Origin: Bradyrhizobium sp. 1
Lineage (GTDB): Bacteria; Pseudomonadota; Alphaproteobacteria; Rhizobiales; Xanthobacteraceae
Direction: 5' to 3'
Assembly (NCBI RefSeq): GCF_023073315.1
Contig: NZ_JADPJH010000022.1
Coordinates: 408,168-472,167 of the forward strand
Length of the DNA stretch: 64,000 nt
The notes below the pieces were generated by a model. The model was not told where the DNA came from. It saw only the letters and a program-made list of their open reading frames with translations, and ran no database searches. Below, piece after piece: positions 8,452-17,031 of the stretch. A program made the position numbers and the translations under genes. Position 1 is the stretch's first letter, and each line of letters opens with the position of its first letter.

Positions 8452-9552
8452 TCAGATTCCCGCGACCTTGACCACCAGATCAGCCAGCCGCTCGGCCGCG
8501 TCGAGCCGGCCGGCACTGCGGGCGGCCGTGGCCATGGCGGCGAGGCGCGCAGGCTCGGCGGCGAAGGCGGAGATCTCGGACGCCAGCCGGTTGGAGGTGA
8601 ACTCGGTCTGCGGGATGCGGATGGCGCCGTCGACCTTGGCCAGCACGCCGGCATTGGCGAACTGGTCCTGGTCGATCGAGCCCGGCAGCGGCACCAGGAT
8701 CGAGGGCCGCCCGATCGCCGCGAGTTCGGCGACGGTACCCGCGCCGGAGCGCGACACGATCAGGTGGTTGGAAGCAAGCCGCGCCGGCAAATCGGTGAAG
8801 AACGGCGCGAGTTCGGCATTGATCTTGAGCTTGTCGTAGACCGCGCGCACGCGGCTCATGTCCTCGTCGCGGACCTGCTGGGTGAGGACCAGCCGGCTCC
8901 ACAGCACAGGCTCGAGCCGCTCGATCGCACCCGGCACGATGTCGGCCATGATGCGCGCGCCCTGGCTGCCACCAACGACAAGCAGGCGCAGCGGATCATT
9001 CACCTCAGGCGCGGCATATTGCACAGCGGCCGCGGCGAGGACCGCCGGCCGCATTGGCGTACCGACCGTCGTGGTCTTGCCCGATAGCGCCGGATCGCGG
9101 TCGAGCACGCCGGGCAGCGACGTCGCGATGGCGCGGACGCGCCTCGACAGAAACCGGTTGGCGCGGCCGAGCACGGCATTGGCGTCGTGGATGATGCTGG
9201 GCACGCCGGCGAACTTCGCCGCGACCAGCGGCGGCAATGTCGGATAGCCACCGAAGCCGACAACAGCGACGGGCTTCAATCGCTTGATCAGGCTGTAAGC
9301 CGACAGCGTACCGGTGGCGAGCGTGAGGCCGGCGTAAGCGAGCTGCAACGGATTGCGGCCGCGGGCGGTCTCGCTTGCGACGACGTCGATCATGTCTTTG
9401 CTGAACAGACCGCTATAGCGCAGCGCCCGATCGTCCGTGACGAGGCGAACGCGAAAACCGCGCCGGATCAGCTCGACGCCGAGCGCCTCGGCCGGAAACA
9501 GATGACCGCCGGTGCCGCCCGCGGCGAGAAGAATCAGGGGGGAAGTGTCCAT
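8452..9552 (-). CDS. murG: UDP-GlcNAc:lipid I N-acetylglucosaminyltransferase MurG
   Basis: MurG is a GT28 glycosyltransferase on the inner face of the cytoplasmic membrane. It transfers GlcNAc from UDP-GlcNAc to lipid I, producing lipid II. The 366-aa protein begins with AAGGTGGHLFPAEALG, the G-loop family hallmark, and has VVGFGGYPTLPPL, IHDANAVLGRANRFL, a second G-loop VVGGSQGARIM, and SRSGAGTVAELAAIGRPSILVP in the UDP-binding domain. It lies 121 bp upstream of murC, and a palindromic repeat separates it from ftsW. Confidence 0.96.
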   Translation of the reverse strand: MDTSPLILLAAGGTGGHLFPAEALGVELIRRGFRVRLVTDDRALRYSGLFSKDMIDVVASETARGRNPLQLAYAGLTLATGTLSAYSLIKRLKPVAVVGFGGYPTLPPLVAAKFAGVPSIIHDANAVLGRANRFLSRRVRAIATSLPGVLDRDPALSGKTTTVGTPMRPAVLAAAAVQYAAPEVNDPLRLLVVGGSQGARIMADIVPGAIERLEPVLWSRLVLTQQVRDEDMSRVRAVYDKLKINAELAPFFTDLPARLASNHLIVSRSGAGTVAELAAIGRPSILVPLPGSIDQDQFANAGVLAKVDGAIRIPQTEFTSNRLASEISAFAAEPARLAAMATAARSAGRLDAAERLADLVVKVAGI

Positions 9553-9599
9553 GGAGGGACGTTTTACAGGGAGTTTTTCGCCATTGCGAGCCGGCTACA

Positions 9600-9726
9600 C
9601 GACGCGCGTGCCCCGGTCGCGGGGCAGCGGGCCACCCTTCGGCGTGGTGCGCTGCTGAACCGGGGCCCATGGTTGCGACAGTTCTGGATCCCGGATCTGC
9701 GCTGCGCTTGTCCGGGACACGAGACC
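9600..9726. repeat. Family-1 palindromic intergenic repeat, copy a
   Basis: About 127 bp of palindromic sequence fills the ftsW-murG gap. It resembles copies at 10966-11107 and 21481-21610: outer arms of the type GTGCCCCGG ... CCGGGACACGAGA and inner CGGGGCCCA/CTGGATCCCGG arms. This copy is the most degenerate. It ends 2 bp before the ftsW stop codon. Confidence 0.75.
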
Positions 9727-9728
9727 TG

Positions 9729-10880
9729 TTACGCGTAGCTGCGCATCGCGTCGGCGTGGCCGGTTGCCTCGACCTCGGTGCGCGGGCGCAGGCGCGTCAG
9801 GGCCAGCATCATGCCGACGCCATAGGCCAGCGACACGATCGAGGAACCGCCGTAGGAGATGAACGGCAGCGTCATGCCCTTGGCGGGAATGAGCTGGAGG
9901 TTCACCGACATGTTGATCGCCGCCTGCACGCCGAACAGGATCGCGAGACCAGACGCTGCAAAGCGCGAGAACATGTCCTCATTGGCATAGGCGCGCGACA
10001 GCGTGCGGATGACGACAAAGGCGAACAGCGCCAGCATGGCGAGGCACAGGATGATGCCGAACTCTTCGGCGGCGACCGCGAACACGAAGTCGGTGTGGCT
10101 GTCCGGCAGGCTGCGCTTGGCGATGCCCTCGCCCGGTCCGAGGCCAAACCAGCCGCCGTTGTAGAAGGCCTCCATCGCGGTATCGACCTGGAACGTATCG
10201 CCTGAGGCCGGATTCATGAAGCGCTTGATGCGTCCAGCCACGTGAGGAACAAAGAGATAGGCGCTGAACAGGCCGGCGGCGGCAGCGCCCGCAAGCCCAA
10301 ACACCCAGATCATGCGCATGCCCGCGATGAAGAACAGCGAGCCCCACACCATCAGGATCAGCATGGTCTGGCCGAAATCCGGCTCCATCACCAGCAGCGA
10401 CACCAGCATCAGCAGCAGCACCAGCGCCATCGAGGTCGCCGGCATCTCCGGCCGCTTGGTCGATTCCGCGAACAGCCAGGCGGCGATCACGACGAAGGAT
10501 GGCTTTGCGACTTCCGAGGCCTGAATATTGACGCCGAGCAGCGTGATCCAGCGCCGCGAACCCTTCACCTCAGGACCGATCGCGAGCGTCAGCACGATCA
10601 GGATGATGCTGGCCGCGAAGATGATCAGCGCGCTGCGGCGGATCGCGCGCGGCGACAGGAAGGAGACCCCGAGCAGCACCATGAAGGATGGCGCCAGGAA
10701 CATCACATGGCGGCTGAAGAAGTGGAAGGGATCGAGCCCGATGCGGGTCGCGACCGGCGGGCTTGCCGCCAGCGACAGGATGACGCCGGTCAGCATCAGC
10801 ACCAGGATTGCGCCGAGCAGCAGCTTGTCGACGGTCCACCACCACTCGGAAAAGGGGGTGCGTTCTTCACGGGAGAGCAT
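9729..10880 (-). CDS. ftsW: Lipid II glycosyltransferase FtsW (SEDS family)
   Basis: FtsW is a polytopic SEDS-family inner-membrane protein that polymerises lipid II into septal glycan with its partner PBP3/FtsI. The 383-aa product has about ten membrane segments. The signature block WFGLGPGEGIAKRSLPDSH sits near residues 245-263, followed by DFVFAVAAEEFG and the C-terminal FISYGGSSIVSLAYGVGM. Directly upstream and downstream lie two copies of one palindromic repeat, an unusual arrangement inside an essential operon. Confidence 0.96.
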   Translation of the reverse strand: MLSREERTPFSEWWWTVDKLLLGAILVLMLTGVILSLAASPPVATRIGLDPFHFFSRHVMFLAPSFMVLLGVSFLSPRAIRRSALIIFAASIILIVLTLAIGPEVKGSRRWITLLGVNIQASEVAKPSFVVIAAWLFAESTKRPEMPATSMALVLLLMLVSLLVMEPDFGQTMLILMVWGSLFFIAGMRMIWVFGLAGAAAAGLFSAYLFVPHVAGRIKRFMNPASGDTFQVDTAMEAFYNGGWFGLGPGEGIAKRSLPDSHTDFVFAVAAEEFGIILCLAMLALFAFVVIRTLSRAYANEDMFSRFAASGLAILFGVQAAINMSVNLQLIPAKGMTLPFISYGGSSIVSLAYGVGMMLALTRLRPRTEVEATGHADAMRSYA

Positions 10881-10965
10881 GGGCGGCCGCTTTCGGACAG
10901 AGGTCAGTCCATTGGTCGCCGAGGTTGGTTACCGGGGGGTTAAGGAATTGATGAAGTTGTGGGAA

Positions 10966-11107
10966 GTCTCGTGCCCCGGACGCGGCGCAGCGCTCTTGCG
11001 GTGCGCTGCAGAGCCGGGGCCCATCTCTCCGATACCTCCCGTGCATCTTCTGGGTCCCGGCTCTGCGGAGCGTCACTTCGTGCCGCACCGCGTCCGGGAC
11101 ACGAGAG
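10966..11107. repeat. Family-1 palindromic intergenic repeat, copy b
   Basis: About 142 bp between the 136-aa ORF (ends 11110) and ftsW. Outer arms are GTCTCGTGCCCCGGACGCGG at the left and CCGCGTCCGGGACACGAGA at the right, nearly perfect complements. Inner arms are GCAGAGCCGGGGCCCA and TGGGTCCCGGCTCTGC. The whole could fold into one long imperfect hairpin within the dcw transcript. Confidence 0.85.
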
Positions 11108-11109
11108 CC

Positions 11110-11520
11110 CTATTCGTAATTGATCGCGACATCCCCGGCGCGCTGATCGCGCTTGTAGATCTGGTCTGCCCCGGGAATGCGCCCAATCCTGACGGCCTGC
11201 TCGCTATTCCAGGCAACGAGCACATCGAGATGCCCGCGCACGCTGAGGAAAGTCGGCGTGCTCTCTGGCGAGAACGTCCGGCCGCGAGCCACGATACTGG
11301 CTTGCGTGCTATCGGGCACCGTCGCTCCGCACTCCTTCCAGACGACGACAACCAACTTGCTGCCGCTTGGGGAGGCGAATGCTTTCTGGCGAACGACGCG
11401 GCACGCGCCGAGCCTGCTCATGACGTTGTCAACGACGACAACAAAGACGAAACCCGCAATGACCGGAACAGCAAGCCCGGCGGCGATCAGCCCGATCCAG
11501 CGTCGCCGCGACATCCTCAC
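11110..11520 (-). CDS. Unknown membrane-anchored protein inserted between murD and ftsW
   Basis: The 136-aa product starts with a basic stretch and one strong membrane segment (about residues 9-30, IGLIAAGLAVPVIAGFVFVVVV). A roughly 105-residue domain follows with two cysteines (C40, C64) and mostly beta-like sequence, predicted on the periplasmic side. I do not recognise the family. A GTG start at 11520 overlaps the murD TGA as GTGA; an ATG at 11514 is the alternative. The coupling with murD suggests it is expressed with the dcw operon. A palindromic repeat abuts its 3' end. It is not a standard dcw gene. Confidence 0.65.
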   Translation of the reverse strand: MRMSRRRWIGLIAAGLAVPVIAGFVFVVVVDNVMSRLGACRVVRQKAFASPSGSKLVVVVWKECGATVPDSTQASIVARGRTFSPESTPTFLSVRGHLDVLVAWNSEQAVRIGRIPGADQIYKRDQRAGDVAINYE

Positions 11521-12914
11521 ACCACCGGCTTCACACCCGGCAGCGCTTGCACCAGCTCGCGGAACTTGGTGCCGCGGATTTCGAAGTTGCGGTACTGATC
11601 GAACGAGGCGCAGGCGGGCGAGAGCAGCACGACCGCGTCGGCGAGACCTGAGGCTTCCGCATCGCGCGCGGCATGCTCGACGGCGACGTCCAGCGTCTGG
11701 CTGATCTCGTGTGCGCCTGTGCCCAGCGTTCCCGAAAACTCCTGTGCGGCCTCGCCGATCAGATAGGCTTTTCGAATGCGCGGGAAATAGCCGGTCAGGC
11801 TCGTGATGCCGCCCGCCTTAGGCTTGCCGCCGGCGATCCAGAAGATGTCGGCGAAGGACGACAGCGCATGCGCGGTGGCGTCGGCATTGGTGCCTTTGGA
11901 ATCGTTGACGAACAGCACGTTACCGCGGCGGCCGACCTGCTCCATGCGATGCGCGAGGCCGGGAAAGCTGCGCAGGCCGTTCTGGAGCACGTCGAGGCTG
12001 ATGCCCATCGCAAGCGCGGCAGCGGCCGCACAGGCCGCGTTCTGCGCATTGTGCTGGCCGCGTAGCGAGCCGATGCCGCCGAGTTTTGCGACCTCGCTAC
12101 GCGCACCGCCCGAGGTGCGCACGATGGTGCCGTGCTCGACGTGGATGCCGCTCGCCAGCGGATTCCTGACGGAGATGCGCACCACATTCTTGCCGCCGCG
12201 GTCGAGCCGGTCGGCGATGTCGCGGCAAAAACCGTCGTCGACGCCGACGATCGAGGTGCCGCCGGCCTGCACGCCGGCAACGAGGCGCTCCTTCACCGCG
12301 GCGTAATGCGCGAGGGTGCCGTGGCGATCGATATGGTCCTCGCTGACATTGAGCAAAATGCCGACGGAGGGATCGAGCGAAGGCGTGAGGTCGATCTGGT
12401 AGGACGACATCTCGACGACGTGGACGCGGCCCATGCGCGGCGGCTCCAGCGACAGGATCGCGGTGCCGATATTGCCGCCCATCTGGGTGTCATAGCCGGC
12501 GACCTTCGTCAGATGCGCGATCAAAGCCGTCGTGGTGGATTTGCCGTTGGTGCCGGTGATCGCGACGAACGGCGCGTTCGGCGCATGCCGCCGCCGCTCG
12601 CGGCAGAACAGCTCGATGTCGCCGATCACCTCGACACCGGCCTCGCGCGCCTTCAGCACGCTCCAATGCGGCACCGGATGGGTCAGCGGCACGCCGGGAG
12701 CGAGCACGAGGGCCGCAAAATTGGCCCAGGAGACGTTGCGCAAATCCGCGGTGATGAAGCCGGCCTGCGCGGCCTTGGCGACGTTCTCGGCATTGTCGTC
12801 CGCCGCGATCACCTCGGCACCGCCCGCTTTCAGCGCGTGGCAGGAGGCGAGCCCCGAGCCGCCGAGGCCGAACACCGCGACCGTCTTGCCGGCGAAGGAG
12901 GTGACCGGGATCAT
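11517..12914 (-). CDS. murD: UDP-MurNAc-L-alanine--D-glutamate ligase MurD
   Basis: MurD is the cytoplasmic ATP-dependent ligase that adds D-Glu to UDP-MurNAc-L-Ala. The 465-aa protein has an N-terminal UDP-binding fold (VAVFGLGGSGLASCHAL), the P-loop TGTNGKSTTTALI near residue 122, NVSEDHIDRHGTL, GQHNAQNAACA and the C-terminal NDSKGTNADATAHAL, DQYRNFEIRGTKF motifs. Its start shares one nucleotide with the mraY stop (TGATG), and its stop overlaps the next ORF. Confidence 0.96.
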   Translation of the reverse strand: MIPVTSFAGKTVAVFGLGGSGLASCHALKAGGAEVIAADDNAENVAKAAQAGFITADLRNVSWANFAALVLAPGVPLTHPVPHWSVLKAREAGVEVIGDIELFCRERRRHAPNAPFVAITGTNGKSTTTALIAHLTKVAGYDTQMGGNIGTAILSLEPPRMGRVHVVEMSSYQIDLTPSLDPSVGILLNVSEDHIDRHGTLAHYAAVKERLVAGVQAGGTSIVGVDDGFCRDIADRLDRGGKNVVRISVRNPLASGIHVEHGTIVRTSGGARSEVAKLGGIGSLRGQHNAQNAACAAAAALAMGISLDVLQNGLRSFPGLAHRMEQVGRRGNVLFVNDSKGTNADATAHALSSFADIFWIAGGKPKAGGITSLTGYFPRIRKAYLIGEAAQEFSGTLGTGAHEISQTLDVAVEHAARDAEASGLADAVVLLSPACASFDQYRNFEIRGTKFRELVQALPGVKPVV

Positions 12915-14017
12915 CAGCGCAGCTTCAGGGTGGAGAGACCGGCGAGCGCCAGCATCACCGAGATGATCCAGAAACGGATCACGATCTGCGGCTCGGTCCA
13001 GCCCAGCTGCTCGAAATGGTGATGGATCGGCGCCATCCGGAAGATGCGTTTTCCGGTCATCTTGAACGACACCACCTGCACGATGACGGAGACCGCCTCC
13101 AGCACGAACAGGCCGCCGATCACCGCGAGCACGATCTCGTGCTTCACCGCGACCGCGATCGCGCCCAGCATGCCGCCGAGCGCGAGCGAGCCGGTGTCGC
13201 CCATGAAGATCGAGGCCGGCGGCGCGTTGAACCAGAGGAACCCGAGGCCGGCGCCGAGCAGCGCGCCGCAGAGCACGGCCAGCTCGCCGGTGCCCGCGAC
13301 ATATTTGATCTGGAGATAGTCGGCGAACACGGCGTTACCGGCGAGATAGGCGATCATGGCAAAGCTCGCGGTCGCGATCATCACGGGCACGATGGCGAGG
13401 CCGTCGAGGCCGTCGGTGAGGTTCACCGCGTTGCCGGAGCCGACGATGACGAAGGCGCCAAAGATGACGAAGAACCAGCCGAAATGCAGCACGGTGTCCT
13501 TCAGGAAAGGAATCGTCAGCGCGGTCGATGCGGGATCGCGATTGAGCCGCACCAGCGCGTAACAGGCGACCAGCGCGATCGCGGCTTCGATGAGCAGGCG
13601 AAGCTTGCTGCCGAACCCGGTCGTGGTCTGCTTGGTCACCTTGAGATAATCGTCATAGAAACCGACGAAGCCGAAGCCGAGCGTCACCGCCAGCACGATC
13701 CAGACGTAGGGGTTGAGCGGATTGGCCCACAGCACCGTGCCGACCGTGAGGCCGGACAGGATCATCAGCCCGCCCATGGTGGGCGTGCCCTTCTTGGCGA
13801 GATGCGACTGCGGACCGTCGGCCCGGATCGGCTGCCCCTTGCCCTGGCGGATGCGTAAGTGGTCGATGATCCAGGGGCCGAACAGGAACACGAACAGCGC
13901 GCCGGTGACGACGGCGCCGCCGGTGCGGAAGGTGATGTAGCGGAAGACGTTGAGGGCGGTGCGAACGGCACCGAAGCCCGGAAATGTGTTGGAGAGCTCG
14001 ATCAGCCAGTAAAACAT
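12914..14017 (-). CDS. mraY: Phospho-MurNAc-pentapeptide transferase MraY
   Basis: MraY is a polytopic inner-membrane enzyme that transfers phospho-MurNAc-pentapeptide to undecaprenyl phosphate, forming lipid I. The 367-aa product has about ten membrane segments and the family motifs KKGTPTMGGLMIL, GFYDDYLKV (catalytic Asp pair), NLTDGLDGLA, FMGDTGSLALG and APIHHHFEQLGW. It precedes murD with a 1-nt overlap and follows murF after 95 bp. Confidence 0.97.
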   Translation of the reverse strand: MFYWLIELSNTFPGFGAVRTALNVFRYITFRTGGAVVTGALFVFLFGPWIIDHLRIRQGKGQPIRADGPQSHLAKKGTPTMGGLMILSGLTVGTVLWANPLNPYVWIVLAVTLGFGFVGFYDDYLKVTKQTTTGFGSKLRLLIEAAIALVACYALVRLNRDPASTALTIPFLKDTVLHFGWFFVIFGAFVIVGSGNAVNLTDGLDGLAIVPVMIATASFAMIAYLAGNAVFADYLQIKYVAGTGELAVLCGALLGAGLGFLWFNAPPASIFMGDTGSLALGGMLGAIAVAVKHEIVLAVIGGLFVLEAVSVIVQVVSFKMTGKRIFRMAPIHHHFEQLGWTEPQIVIRFWIISVMLALAGLSTLKLR

Positions 14018-14112
14018 TCAGACGGTCCTATGGCGCCGTTGGTACACGGTCTTGGCCTCAATCTTGGCCTTAATCCTGGGGTGGAATTCGGGAGCAGCGC
14101 GTTCCAAGCAGT

Positions 14113-15492
14113 TTACGCCTTTGCCTGCAAGGCGGCCACTAGGCCCGGCACAAACTTGTTGACCCAGAACATCTTCTTGCTGCCCTTGACAACCACGACA
14201 TCGCCTGCCTTCAGGAGATTTGCGACCTCGCTGGCTTTAAGCGTGGCGGGATCGTCGTGCCAGCCGAGGCCCTTGCCCGATGGCAATACGTCGTAGAGAT
14301 GGCGCATCAGGAGGCCGACGCAGTAGATGCCGTCGATGCCGTCGAGATGCTTGGCGAGACCGGTGTGATAGCCGGGCGCGTCATCGCCCAGCTCCAGCAT
14401 GTCGCCGAGCACCGCAATGCGGCGGCCACCGCTGACATTGCGGGCCTGGAGGCTTTGCAGCGCAGCAGCCACGCTGGCCGGATTGCCGTTAAAACTGTCG
14501 TCGATCACGGTGACGCCGCCGGCCGCCTGCTCGACGCCGCGGCCGGTCATGATGCCGACCCGGTCGAGCTTGATCGCGAGGGTCGCCGCATCGAGGTTCG
14601 CGGCGCGGATCGACGCCAGCGCGGCGAGCGCATTCTGCACGCGGTGCGGCGCGCCCGGCGTCAGGCTGAAAGCGATCTCTTTCTTGCCGATCATGGCCAC
14701 GACCTGCCAGCTCTCGCCATGCGGCGCGTGCTTGACCTCGTGCACCTCGGCACGCTCGCCGAAGCGCACCACCTTGCCTTTCCATTCGGACGCCTTGATC
14801 CCGGCCGGCAGAACCAGCACGCCGCCCTCGGGCAGGCCGAGCGCAATCGACACCTTCTCGCGGCGGATGGCTTCGAGCGAGCCGAGCTTTTCCAGATGCA
14901 CCGGCTGGACGTTGACGACGAGCGCGACCGTCGGCCGCGTCAATTCGCTGAGCCGCGCGATCTCGCCAGTCTGGTTCATGCCCATCTCGACGACCCAGAG
15001 GCTGGCATCGGGCCTGGCATTGCACAGCGTCAGCGGCACGCCCCAGAAATTGTTGAAGCTCGACGGACTGGCATAGGCGTTGGGATAAGCGGCCAAAAAC
15101 TCTTTCGTGCTGGTCTTGCCGGCGCTGCCGGTGAGCCCGATCACCGGGCCGTTGAAGCGCGCGCGGGCGGCGCGCGCGAGACCCCAGAGGCCGTCGATCA
15201 GCGTGTCCTTCACAACGATCTGGGGAATGCGGATCCCCGCGATCTCGTGCGGCACGATCATCGCGACCGCGCCCGAAGCCTCCGCCTTGTCCGCGAACTC
15301 CCAGCCGTCGCGCGCGCTGGCGAAGGCCGAGATGAAGCCGCCGCTCGGCGTGCCGCTCAGCGCGACGAACAGGCTGCCCGGCTTCACCAGCCGGCTGTCC
15401 TGGGTGACGAAATCGATCGGCGTGTCCGGGAACGATCCGGCAGCGCCCAGCGCGCGTGCCACTTCGGCCACCGTCCATATCGGCGCGCTCAT
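14113..15492 (-). CDS. murF: UDP-MurNAc-tripeptide--D-Ala-D-Ala ligase MurF
   Basis: MurF is the cytoplasmic ligase adding the D-Ala-D-Ala dipeptide made by Ddl, which completes UDP-MurNAc-pentapeptide. The 459-aa protein has N-terminal DSRLVKPGSLFVAL, the ATP-binding loop LTGSAGKTSTKEFL, FNNFWGVPLTLC, VVEMGMNQTGEIARL and C-terminal DDSFNGNPASVAAAL and LGDMLELGDDA. The first 4 nt overlap the murE stop (ATGA). Length and order are normal. Confidence 0.96.
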   Translation of the reverse strand: MSAPIWTVAEVARALGAAGSFPDTPIDFVTQDSRLVKPGSLFVALSGTPSGGFISAFASARDGWEFADKAEASGAVAMIVPHEIAGIRIPQIVVKDTLIDGLWGLARAARARFNGPVIGLTGSAGKTSTKEFLAAYPNAYASPSSFNNFWGVPLTLCNARPDASLWVVEMGMNQTGEIARLSELTRPTVALVVNVQPVHLEKLGSLEAIRREKVSIALGLPEGGVLVLPAGIKASEWKGKVVRFGERAEVHEVKHAPHGESWQVVAMIGKKEIAFSLTPGAPHRVQNALAALASIRAANLDAATLAIKLDRVGIMTGRGVEQAAGGVTVIDDSFNGNPASVAAALQSLQARNVSGGRRIAVLGDMLELGDDAPGYHTGLAKHLDGIDGIYCVGLLMRHLYDVLPSGKGLGWHDDPATLKASEVANLLKAGDVVVVKGSKKMFWVNKFVPGLVAALQAKA

Positions 15493-16946
15493 GCAACCCC
15501 CGACGTCAATGCGGCGGCGACCGCCTCGTGATCACTGAAGGGCAGCACCTCGTGGCCTACGATCTGCCCGGTCTCGTGGCCCTTGCCGGCGACGAGCAGC
15601 GCATCGCCCTCCTGCAACTCCTCGATCGCGGTGCGGATCGCTGCCGCGCGGTCGCCGATCTCGCGGGCGCCCTTTGCGGTGGCGAGGATCGCGGCGCGGA
15701 TCGCTTCCGGCTTCTCGCTGCGCGGATTGTCGTCGGTGATGATGATTCCGTCGGCGTTGTCGGCCGCGATCTCGCCCATGATCGGGCGCTTGCCGGCGTC
15801 GCGGTCGCCGCCGGCGCCGAACACGACGACCAGCCTGCGCCTGGCGTAGGGACGCAGCGCCTGCAACGCTTTGGCCAATGCATCGGGCTTGTGCGCGTAG
15901 TCGACGAAGATCGGCGCACCGTTGCGCTCACCGACGCGCTCCAGGCGGCCCTTGGCGCCTTCGAGATGCTCCAGGCTTGCAAAGACTTTTGCCGCATCGC
16001 TGCCGGTGCCGATCGCCAGGCCCGCCGATACCAGCGCGTTCTCGATCTGGAATTCACCGACCAGCGGCAACCGGATGGAATAGCTCTTGCCGCGATGTTC
16101 GAGCGCAAGCTTTTGCGAGAACCCCTCGACCACGGCCTCAGTGAGACGAATGCCCTCGCCTGCCCCGTCGCCGTTACGGCCAACCGCCATCACGCGCAGG
16201 CCGCGCGATTTCGCCGCCTCGATCGCTTCCGCCGAGCAATCATGATCGGCCGAGATCACCGCCGCGCCGCCGGGTGCGACCAGCTCGCGGAACAGCCTGA
16301 GTTTCGCTCCGAGATAATGTGCGACGGTCGGATGATAATCCATGTGGTCGCGCGAGAGGTTTGTGAAGCCCCCGGCCGAGACGCGTACGCCGTCGAGGCG
16401 ATATTGGTCGAGCCCGTGCGAGGACGCCTCGAACGCAAGATGCGTCACGCCCTCGCGTGCGATCTCGTCGAGCTGCCGGTGCAGCGCGATCGGATCCGGC
16501 GTCGTCAGCGAGCCATAGACGGTGCGCTTGGGCGAGACGAGGCCGATGGTGCCGATGCTGGCGGAGGCATGCCCCAGCCGCTCCCAGATCTGGCGCGTGA
16601 ACGCGGCAACCGAGGTCTTGCCGCTGGTGCCGGTTACCGCGGCGATCGTCGCGGGCTGCGCGGGGAAGAATTTTGCTGCAGCCAGCGCCAGCGCGCGGCG
16701 CGGATTGGCCACCGTGATGAACGGCACCTTGCGGCCATCAGATGCATGGTCGCCAACCACAGCCACCGCGCCGGCCGCGATCGCAGCATCGATGAAGCGC
16801 GCGCCGTCCGTTTTGCTGCCTGCGAGCGCAAAGAAGAGATCGCCCGGCCTGACCACGCGGCTGTCAAGCGCAACCCCGCTCACATCGAGCGCCGCGACAG
16901 CGGGCTCGATTGCGGCATCATTGCCTAGGAGGTCACGCAGCTTCAT
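15489..16946 (-). CDS. murE: UDP-MurNAc-L-Ala-D-Glu--meso-diaminopimelate ligase MurE
   Basis: MurE adds the third stem residue to UDP-MurNAc-dipeptide with ATP. The product shows DSRVVRPGDLFFALAG, the P-loop VTGTSGKTSVAAF, SSHGLDQYRLDG, NLSRDHMDYHPT and, decisively, DDNPRSEKPEAIR: the DNPR motif is associated with meso-diaminopimelate specificity in Gram-negative enzymes. The frame is open upstream to 17126, but the first conserved start is the ATG at 16946 (MKLRDLL) with GGAAG 3 nt upstream. That gives 485 aa, the family norm. It overlaps murF and lies 85 bp after ftsI. Confidence 0.95.
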   Translation of the reverse strand: MKLRDLLGNDAAIEPAVAALDVSGVALDSRVVRPGDLFFALAGSKTDGARFIDAAIAAGAVAVVGDHASDGRKVPFITVANPRRALALAAAKFFPAQPATIAAVTGTSGKTSVAAFTRQIWERLGHASASIGTIGLVSPKRTVYGSLTTPDPIALHRQLDEIAREGVTHLAFEASSHGLDQYRLDGVRVSAGGFTNLSRDHMDYHPTVAHYLGAKLRLFRELVAPGGAAVISADHDCSAEAIEAAKSRGLRVMAVGRNGDGAGEGIRLTEAVVEGFSQKLALEHRGKSYSIRLPLVGEFQIENALVSAGLAIGTGSDAAKVFASLEHLEGAKGRLERVGERNGAPIFVDYAHKPDALAKALQALRPYARRRLVVVFGAGGDRDAGKRPIMGEIAADNADGIIITDDNPRSEKPEAIRAAILATAKGAREIGDRAAAIRTAIEELQEGDALLVAGKGHETGQIVGHEVLPFSDHEAVAAALTSGVA

Positions 16947-17031
16947 GGTCTTCCAGTCGACATGCCGTGCCGGAAAGCCGAATCTTCGGAAAAAGCCCCG
17001 ACTCAGCACCGGCGATGGCCACCCCAGTTGA

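Noticed and set aside
6933..8471. 512-aa plus-strand frame opposite murC
   Set aside because: Antisense shadow of murC; His/Asp/Arg-rich with no recognisable fold or ribosome site.
15456..16928. 490-aa plus-strand frame opposite murE
   Set aside because: Antisense shadow of murE, no start signal and no domain.
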